From: Cycas panzhihuaensis
Lineage: Eukaryota; Cycadophyta
NCBI GenBank assembly: GCA_023213395.1
Contig: CM041465.1
Span: 209,753,741-209,817,740 of the forward strand
DNA: 64,000 nucleotides
Reading direction: 5' to 3'
A program made the position numbers and the translations under genes. Under the pieces are notes generated by a model. That model saw nothing but the letters and a program-made list of their open reading frames with translations, was not told the DNA's origin and did no database searches. The stretch's first letter is position 1, and the number at the start of each line of letters is the position of its first letter. Positions 57,620 to 64,000 of the stretch are shown here, piece by piece.

Positions 57620-58440
57620 GTTCTTCAAATCCTAGCTGAGAATAAACTATATACTAAGCTTTCCAAATGTGAATTTGGGAAATCTAAATTTCAATACCTT
57701 GGGCATATTATATCCTTTGCAGGGGTTCAGGTGGATTCCGATAAAATCTCTGTCATCACTAATTGGATAACCCCAAAAACCTTGACCCAATTGTGGGCTT
57801 TCCTAGGACTAACCAGATTCTATCGATGGTTCGTTCAAAATTATGCCACCTGACCACTCCCTTACCTACTTACTTTGGAAGGATTCCTTCTAGTGGTCCC
57901 CTTCAGCTAATGAGGCCTTCCTCCATTTAAAGGAGGTCATGACAACCACCCCAGTCTTGGTCTCCCCTGACTTTTCTCGGCCTTTCCAATTAGAATGCAA
58001 TGCCTCTAGGTTTGGATTAGGTGCGGTCTTAATGCAAGGCTTCCACCCCATTGCCTTCGAAAGTCAAAAATTCAAAGATCATGAGTGTAGGCTTTCTACC
58101 TATCAAAAAGAAATGTGGGCCATCCTCCATGCTGTTGACAAGTGACTACAGTATCTACTTAGTTCTAAATTCACTATCCTCACTGATCATCATAGCCTTC
58201 ACCGTTTACTAGATCAACTAGTTCTCTCAGAAGAGCACACAAAATGGGTCGACCGCCTCTAAGTTTTTGATTTTATAATCACATATAAAAAGGGGAAAGA
58301 TAACATTGTGGTAGATGCTCTCTCGAGGTTTCCTTCACCTACACTTAGTGGTCATACTAAGGACCCCACCATTTATGCCATTTCCTCCCATTTATGCCAT
58401 TTCCTCCCCACAACCGACATGGCTACAGTATATAGCCATG
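57620..58440 (+). pseudogene. pol: Reverse transcriptase end and RNase H of chromovirus C
   Basis: The second, longer copy of the reverse transcriptase end: LYTKLSKCEFGKSKFQYLGH, then DKISVITNW, AFLGLTRFYRWFVQNY. RNase H follows: DFSRPFQLECNASRFGLGAV (about 57968-58028; the first catalytic Asp of D-A-S is Asn here), ECRLSTYQKEMWAILHAV (catalytic Glu), TDHHSLHRLL (catalytic Asp) and GKDNIVVDALSR. RNase H would remove the RNA template. The polymerase palm with its YxDD box is absent from the element. Confidence 0.9.
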
Positions 58441-58459
58441 GCTAACTAAAACCAACATA

Positions 58460-59640
58460 ATTTTGCGCACTGGGCCAATAAGGTCCACACTCATAAGGAT
58501 TGGTCCATCCATAATCATCTTCTCTTATACCAAAATTGCATATTCGTACATCCCCTCTCAGCTTTTATCCCACGGATTTTATCAGAATATCATTCTTCCC
58601 CTCTTGGCGACCACTTTGGTTTTGATAAAACTTACTGTAGGATTCGTTTTGACTTCTTTTGGCCAGAAATGAAATCCACCATCCTTACCTTTCTCTGAGA
58701 ATGTGATACATGCCAACGTAACAAAGCTGATACAAAACTCCAATTGGGCCTCCTTCAACCATTGTACATCCCACAAGGTAAATGGCAAGATATTACCATG
58801 GACTTTATAATGGGCCTACCACCATCTGCTGGATTTGACTCCATTTTAGTAGTCATAGATCAGTTGATAAAATATGCTAATTTCTTGCTCATTCACACAA
58901 CCTATAAAGCCCCACGCATCGCTGACATCTACATCCAGATAATATTTTATTTGCACAGTTTTCCATCCACCATTGTATGCGATCGCGACCTAAAATTTAC
59001 TAGCTCCTTTTGGCAAGAGCTATTTCGCGCATTAGGTACGTCATTCAACATGAGTTCTGCATACCATCCACAGACCGATGGCCAATCTGAGGTCCTTAAT
59101 AAAACTCTAGAGACCTACTTACATTGCTTTGTATCTGACCACCAGTCTAAATAGACATCATGGCTAGCTCTAGCTGAGTATTAGTACAACTCCTCACACC
59201 ATTCAACCATTGGAATGTCCCCATTTTTAGCTCTCTATGTGTATCCCCCTCTGTCCCACCACACTTTAGCTACCAACCTCTGTATGACAGTAGTGCAATA
59301 AAAATCACAACATATGGACCAAATTCTCCATACCCTTAAACAAAACCTATCCATGGCCCAAAATCAAATGAAACAATTAGCAGACTACCACTGCTTTGAT
59401 CGCTCCTTCAATATTGGGGATTTGGTATTTTTTTGTCTCCAACCTTATAAGCAATAATCCCTTTGCCATCATAAAAATCACAAACTTAGCCCTCGATATT
59501 ATGGCCCCTATAAAGTCCTTAAACGTATTGGTGAAGTTGCATATGCTCTTGACCTTCCCCCCACCACAAACATCCATAATATTTTTCATGTCTCCTATCT
59601 TCAAAAGTGTCTAAGCAAAACCCATACTCCCTAAACAACC
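58460..59640 (+). pseudogene. pol: Integrase and chromodomain of chromovirus C
   Basis: The HHCC zinc-binding module is present: SEYHSSPLGDHFGFDKT and ECDTCQRNK (58590-58725), with one stop. The catalytic core has DITMDFIMGLPPS (Asp, about 58795), STIVCDRDLKFTSSFWQE (Asp, about 58975) and QTDGQSEVLNKTLE (Glu, about 59080), so the D-D-E triad is complete. The GPY-type end reads KSLNVL-like residues with frameshifts. The chromodomain follows near 59640-59815. Stops at former Trp and Gln codons and a frameshift near 59440 disable it. It parallels the block 1 integrase on the opposite strand. Confidence 0.9.
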
Positions 59641-59840
59641 CTTTCAATTTTGGATGAAGAGCAAACCTTGTCCATAGCTCCATAACGTATCCTAGCTACC
59701 AGATAATGGCATCTCCAGAATCGGTCCATTTTAGAATATTTGATACAGTGGACAGGTTGCACCTCCGACAAAGCAACTTGGGAGTCTGATGAGTTTGTCA
59801 AAAAGCACCCGCATCTCACCTGCCTAGAGGACTCAACATC
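59640..59840 (+). pseudogene. Chromodomain remnant of chromovirus C
   Basis: Plus-strand reading EEQTLSIAP, then ILATR, then RSILEYLIQWTGCTSDKATW and ESDEFVKKHP. The Y-L-I-x-W-x-G...A-T-W-E spacing is that of chromodomains at the end of plant chromovirus integrase. Two stops precede the core. Confidence 0.75.
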
Positions 59841-59855
59841 TTAGAGGAGGGGACT
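59841..59855 (+). promoter_or_regulatory. Chromovirus C polypurine tract
   Basis: TTAGAGGAGGGGACT abuts the 3' LTR; the same tract precedes both inverted internal LTRs. Confidence 0.9.
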
Positions 59856-60228
59856 TGTTACATAACTTATCCGGCTAAGTTATATACACCACTATGGAAC
59901 TTTGTGCATGTGCCATCTAGCAGGCCAATAGTATGCATGGGTGCTGTCGTCCAATAGAATGTAAGGCCGCTTAGGCCACCAATAGGATTACATGTATAAG
60001 ATACTATTTTGTCTATATAAGGGTCATAAATTATAAATGATGGTTATCTTGATAGAACATTTTTATAAATATTGTGCTGCGTTACTTTCTATCTTTTGGT
60101 GATCATTTAACACTCTGGTGTTCCTATAAACTCTTGGTTAGCTTGTTTGCTCTGTTGGATAAGAAGACGCTGCTGCGATTATCAAATTCTCTACTATCTC
60201 AAGAGTATTAGCGAAAAGAAATGTCCCA
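59856..60228 (+). repeat. Chromovirus C 3' LTR
   Basis: 373 bp, TGTTACATAAC...AATGTCCCA, followed by CTCGT. TATA-type TATATAAGGG near 60013. Confidence 0.95.
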
Positions 60229-60233
60229 CTCGT
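60229..60233. repeat. Target site duplication of chromovirus C, right copy (CTCGT)
   Basis: Exact copy of 48431-48435. Confidence 0.92.
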
Positions 60234-61060
60234 TCTCCACTTCAAGCTTGAATTCCTTAAACTTTTGAAATGCTTCAGACTTATGTTTGAGAAAGTAAAC
60301 CCAAATTTTATGGGAGAAATTATCGATGAAGAAGATGTAGTACAAAGCTCCTCCAAAGGATGTGGTGGACATAGGTCCACACAAATCTAAGTGTACCAAC
60401 TGCAAAGGATATGATGCACGCCAAACTTTGCCTTTAGGGAAATGCAAGCGATGTTGTGTCCCCATTATGCATGCTTTACAAAGACATTTTGTACCATATA
60501 GCTTTGGAATCCCATGTACCATATTTTTGTTCATCATCTGCTTGACGTTGCCTAAGATTAAATGGCCTAGACATTGATGTTAAAGTTGCATTTTGGACAA
60601 AGATTTAGTGACAATAAAGCTAGAGTAAGCAGAATCAAGTATGATATTATTAGCATATAATTTATAGAGGCCATGATCCTCATATCTAGCAGCTATTACC
60701 TGGTTATTTTTGTCACTTATTACACATTTCCTATTTTTGAACAAAATGATCATCTATTGCTTGTCCAACTAGCTAACAGATAGTAAGCTCTTCTCCATAG
60801 AAGGTATGAAATAGGCATTGCCATTGGAAAATATAGAGGAAGAATCAGAAGGAGAATAGAATGGAGCGATTGTACCGATGCCAAAGATCGTGACAGATTC
60901 ATTGTTGTCGAAGGTCACTGATTGACCTTTTCCTTCCTTGATGTCGTTAAGGAGTTCTTCACTCTCAGTCATGTGTTGAGTGGCTCTAGAATTAATGATC
61001 CAAGTTTGAATAACTTTGGATGAATGATAAATACAAAATAATTTATCCTCATCTGCAAAC
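60229..61060 (-). pseudogene. pol: Copia 3 protease and integrase N-terminal half
   Basis: Minus strand. The protease region reads TWIINSRATQHMTES (about 61010-60965; the family D-S-G-A has become N-S-R-A), then an open 67-codon stretch (60972-60769) ending EKSLLSVS. A damaged middle follows. A 109-codon open stretch (60537-60208) contains CKACIMGTQHRLHFPKG (end of the zinc-binding part), LVHLDLCGPM (first catalytic Asp of integrase), FFIDNFSHKIWVYFLK and KEFKLEVENE. The last residues of that open frame (WDISFR) come from the chromovirus LTR, so the native reading stops at the target duplication. Confidence 0.85.
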
Positions 61061-61289
61061 TAGTTGAAGTGGCACTGATTGCCACCTCTAAAACCCTCCC
61101 TTCCTATTTGACCTCCTCGATAGGCACCTCGATTTGGTCGAGGGGGTTGTTGCTGTTGTTGCTAAAACTGTTGCTACTGGAATTACTATCGTGGCTGCTG
61201 GTGTCTCTAATTTTATAGATGTGGTTGCTACTACTACTATCGTGCGTGCTGAAGATCTGCTAGTTTCTTTCGGTAATCATGTACTATAT

Positions 61290-62051
61290 GGCCAACTTTG
61301 CCATAATAATGACAAACAACATTGGTTTTTGAGGAACCAATGCTCATATTCCCTAACTGCTTTAAAAGTAGAGGTTTGGGATTCTGCTTGGTCTTTGATT
61401 TTGTTGTGAATGCATCTGATGTGGATGGTTCATCATCATTGTCTTTGATGTAGGTTTGCTCTTCTTAAAGCAATACACTCTCAAATTCATTAAAGGACAT
61501 TTGTTTGAGTGAACCATCTCGAGTAGTGGAAGAAATAAAGCCATTGTAGTCCTTAGGCAAAGCTTTGACAATTATTGTTATAAACTCATCTCTAGAAGTA
61601 GGACTACCTAATGTATTCAATTCATTACATACCTCCTTGATGGAGGGAAGAAAAACTAACATAGGCTTGATAAATTTTATAGAATACAATTTAGATTTTA
61701 CCATCAATATGCAAGCTTCATCTAGCCTTTCATACAAGGAGGACAAAATGTCCCATGCTTCCTTAGAAGTCTTTGCACACACAATATTCTAATCAGCATG
61801 AACATCAATAATTATACGTAGAAATATCAAAGTAATTTCATCTTTGGCGTCCCAAGCAGCAATAAGAGCATCACTAGAATAAACAACTACACCATCATTT
61901 CAACATGTATAGGTTGAGGTATCCTTCTAGAAATATACCCCCAAAATTCATTCATTATCAAGAGATTTTGAGTGATTCTTTTCCATTCTTAATAATTGTC
62001 TTATCCTGTTAATCTAATGGTATATGAATTGAGCATATTAATTATAGCCAT
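61290..62051 (-). pseudogene. gag: Copia 3 gag remnant
   Basis: The minus-strand frame opens MAIINMLNSYTIRLTG (62051), followed by a stop and EWKRITQNLLIMNEFW, the usual W...L...LW opening. The best stretch (61782-61465) reads AKTSKEAWDILSSLYERLDE and KALPKDYNGFISSTTR, the UBN2 gag core. Near 61310 a zinc knuckle reads CHYYGKVGHI..HDY, with two Cys-to-Tyr changes. Gag would assemble the particle. Plus-strand frames at 61134-61409 and 61565-61792 are shadows. Confidence 0.8.
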
Positions 62052-64000
62052 GTTGAAGTTATAAGCCTTGAAGCTAACAGATAACTTGGAAACTCTAAGC
62101 TTTTATCACTTAAGCTCCACCTTCTAACGAAACCAACAGTCATGATCTTACTAGAAGATCCAACAACTGAATGGAATGATGAGGGGTAGAGGACTAGGCT
62201 AAGGAGTTAGTTTAACCCTAATCTATAGAGGAGATCCAACAGTTGGATAAGTTAAATCTAGGACAAGGTAGGTAGGATTGATTTGCATGGATATACCATG
62301 CTTTCCTTGGGATTCACAGCCTCAATAACACCCATTTCAAACCTTCTTTTCCTCAAGCAACCTTAATTGTCATGCATTAACTGTATTCAGACCTCTCCTA
62401 CTTGATTTTAAAGTTTACTTTTAGAAGATTTAAGTGGACTTTAGGGTAAGCTTTACTTGGATGATGTAGATGCTTGCTTTTACAATGATAAAAAGAACTT
62501 CAAGATGAAGCAATTAAGTACATCACAATGATTATTTGAGTGATTTACAAGAGTACTTTAATGTGAAAAAGGAGTGCTATCCAATCCAAGTAAGGTAAAG
62601 AGCTTAAGTACAATGACAAATATTGACACTTTAATAAAGATGCTAAGTGCTTCAAAGCATAAAGTCTTTGTGTAACAGATGCAAGTGGGTTCCTTTTAAT
62701 GCTTGAAGAGTAGAGGGAAGAGTCACTTGCAAATTGAAGACACTAAGCAACACATGTTGGGACTTTGAAATAGTCCCAACAATCAACAAAAGAAAGTGAT
62801 TTTATTAAAAAAAGATGTTTTTGTGCCCCCCTTGTTTGACTAAGGGCAATAGGCCACCATGCAAGGTGCCTTAAAAAAAGTGTTACGATAGTGATAAAAA
62901 TCACTTTATCAAGGTGTTAATACTTTAGAATCACTTTATAAAGGCCTTTTAACATTTATGCAACATTGATCAAGTGTTAAATGAGGCAAAAAAGCTAAAT
63001 AAGCAAAGGCTAAATTTTCACCTTTTTTGTAACTTTGAATGATAAGATCACTACGTAGGGAGCCTTGAATGAGGACTTAAGTCGGTAATTTAAATCTTCA
63101 AAGATAGGAGACTGGCTGAGCTAAAGTGATTTAATGAAATCACTAGTTACAACAAAGATTTTAATCCTCACAAAGTGAAAAAAATGTTGATTTTTCCTTA
63201 GGAAATTTTAAGCTAAAAAATAAAAAATGACAAAGTGTAGGCTTAAATCATAGGAAAAATATTAATTTATGAGTGCAAAGGTTGAAAACAATATCTGAAT
63301 CACAGTATTTGAGCGACGAAGTCACTTAAAAAAATTAAAATTTGAAAAAACGATGATTTTTACTAAGAATAAATGTTTTTTTAATGTTTTAAACTTAATT
63401 TAAAAGTGACTTTAAAGAAAAAAGGTTTACGTAAAGTGGAATATGCTCAAAATATTCCACATAACATAATCTAAAGTTGAAACTTAAGAAAGAATTAAAA
63501 GAAATTTTAAAAAGATTTGAAGGAACAGGTCGAACGATGGTAGGACGGAGCGGCGGCCATGGAGCTTCAAATACTCGTATCTCCCTCTGTATATATTAGA
63601 TTGAGATAGGATTTCAGAGGGGCACTAGGTTGGGACAAAGGTTCACCTTAATTTTTAATTTGTTCTAATAAGTGTGGAGTGAGTATGAACATATCGAATT
63701 TGAAATAGGGCGCACATGTAGAGGGAGTCACCATAGTCAGAATAACAGCTGCAAGTCTCTTCCAATGCTTGCAAAATGTTCGTGGGTTCTACTAAGGGTG
63801 TGTTCAGGTTTTTCTTGATGAGTAGGAGGCTCCAACAAGCACACACGAGTAGATTGAGCTTTCCCTGTGGGGTTTGAGGGCTGAAATCAACCCAGAAGTA
63901 CTTCGCAGTCAACAGAGAGTTAGTTGCTCACAATAATCTTAGTCAGTGAGATTTAGAATCCTTCAAAATACCCCTATACCTTGATTTATGAGAAAAAATA
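62052..64000. other. Unassigned DNA upstream of copia 3 gag
   Basis: It should hold the copia 3 leader and perhaps its 5' LTR, but I found neither a primer site nor a copy of the 3' LTR. There is a perfect 9-bp hairpin (GTTGGGACT 62756-62764, AGTCCCAAC 62772-62780). Many repeated 'aagtgattt' and 'aagtcact' phrases occur from 62800 to 63420, with a locally GC-rich patch at 63530-63570. The 85-codon minus-strand frame at 63655-63912 resembles nothing I recognise and is not called as a gene. Confidence 0.4.
62756..62780. repeat. Perfect 9-bp hairpin
   Basis: GTTGGGACT and AGTCCCAAC are separated by a 7-base loop. No run of T or other terminator-like context. Confidence 0.7.

Larger units (their letters stand above)
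48436..60228 (+). mobile_element. Chromovirus C, rearranged Ty3/gypsy element
   Basis: Outer LTRs, a polypurine tract and a perfect CTCGT duplication define an 11.8 kb insertion. The plus-strand parts are 5' LTR, leader, gag, end of reverse transcriptase, RNase H, integrase, chromodomain and 3' LTR. Protease and the N-terminal two thirds of reverse transcriptase are missing. In their place, between gag and the reverse transcriptase end, lies a block in minus orientation (integrase, LTR, leader, gag start). The gag-block-RT unit occurs twice. I count about 17 mismatches in the first 225 bp of the two outer LTRs, so the element is old but younger than copia 3. Confidence 0.9.
45366..62051 (-). 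mobile_element. Copia 3, split by chromovirus C
   Basis: On the minus strand: gag (62051 to about 61300), protease (about 61040-60770), integrase N-terminal half (60560-60229), then chromovirus C (60228-48436), then the rest of integrase (48435-47800), reverse transcriptase, RNase H (to about 46075), polypurine tract and 3' LTR. Without the 11.8 kb insert and one target copy the integrase reading continues across the junction. The 5' LTR is not identified and may lie beyond the window. Confidence 0.9.

Noticed and set aside
63655-63912. 85-codon minus-strand frame as a possible host gene
   Set aside because: No recognisable domain, no splice or promoter evidence, and surrounded by retroelement sequence.

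Overview
This window is repeat-dominated nuclear DNA of a land plant. I see no host gene, tRNA, rRNA or bacterial-type feature. The plant call rests on several kinds of evidence: Ty1/copia elements whose primer-binding sites match the plant initiator-Met tRNA pattern (TGGTATCAGAGC and one- or two-base variants); chromodomain-bearing Ty3/gypsy elements (chromoviruses); a TRIM-like miniature LTR element; and a DUF4283 fragment typical of plant retroelements. The AT-rich background, old LTRs and deep nesting fit a large, slowly purged genome such as a gymnosperm's, but that last step is only inference.

Layout. 1-1525: 3' end of a non-coding LTR element (family A). 2808-3632: a possible reverse-strand LTR and a DUF4283 fragment. 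3640-8690: an old, stop-riddled chromovirus on the minus strand (D). 8690-11900: unassigned DNA with a GC-rich hairpin island (10321-10440), a compound microsatellite and a minus-strand LTR. 11900-24574: tandem family A LTRs, then a full family A element whose 3' LTR is split by a complete copia element (Copia1, 16486-24091, target duplication CATAT). 24721-33659: Copia2, whose 5' LTR is itself split by a composite insert X (24775-28842, target duplication TACTG). X carries the longest intact reading frame in the window, a 325-residue gag-like protein, and ends in a TRIM-like unit. 33681-34990: another family A fragment. 35016-38880: a plus-strand copia front half that meets a minus-strand copia front half (40652 to about 38890) head to head. 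41070-41665: a chromovirus tail. 42431-44100: a minus-strand copia with gag joined almost directly to RNase H. 45366-62051: a minus-strand copia (Copia3) whose integrase core is split by chromovirus C (48436-60228, target duplication CTCGT). 62052-64000: unassigned.

Chromovirus C is the most unusual structure. Between its gag and its reverse transcriptase tail it holds a block in reverse orientation (integrase tail, full LTR, leader and gag start). The interval from gag through that block to the reverse transcriptase tail is present twice in tandem, about 3.7 kb per unit, all between one pair of outer LTRs and one target duplication.

Nothing here works as a host pathway. The coding remnants are the Gag, protease, integrase, reverse transcriptase and RNase H parts of retrotransposon polyproteins. 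They are broken mainly by in-frame stops that single C-to-T or G-to-A changes can explain. All divergence figures are counts by eye.
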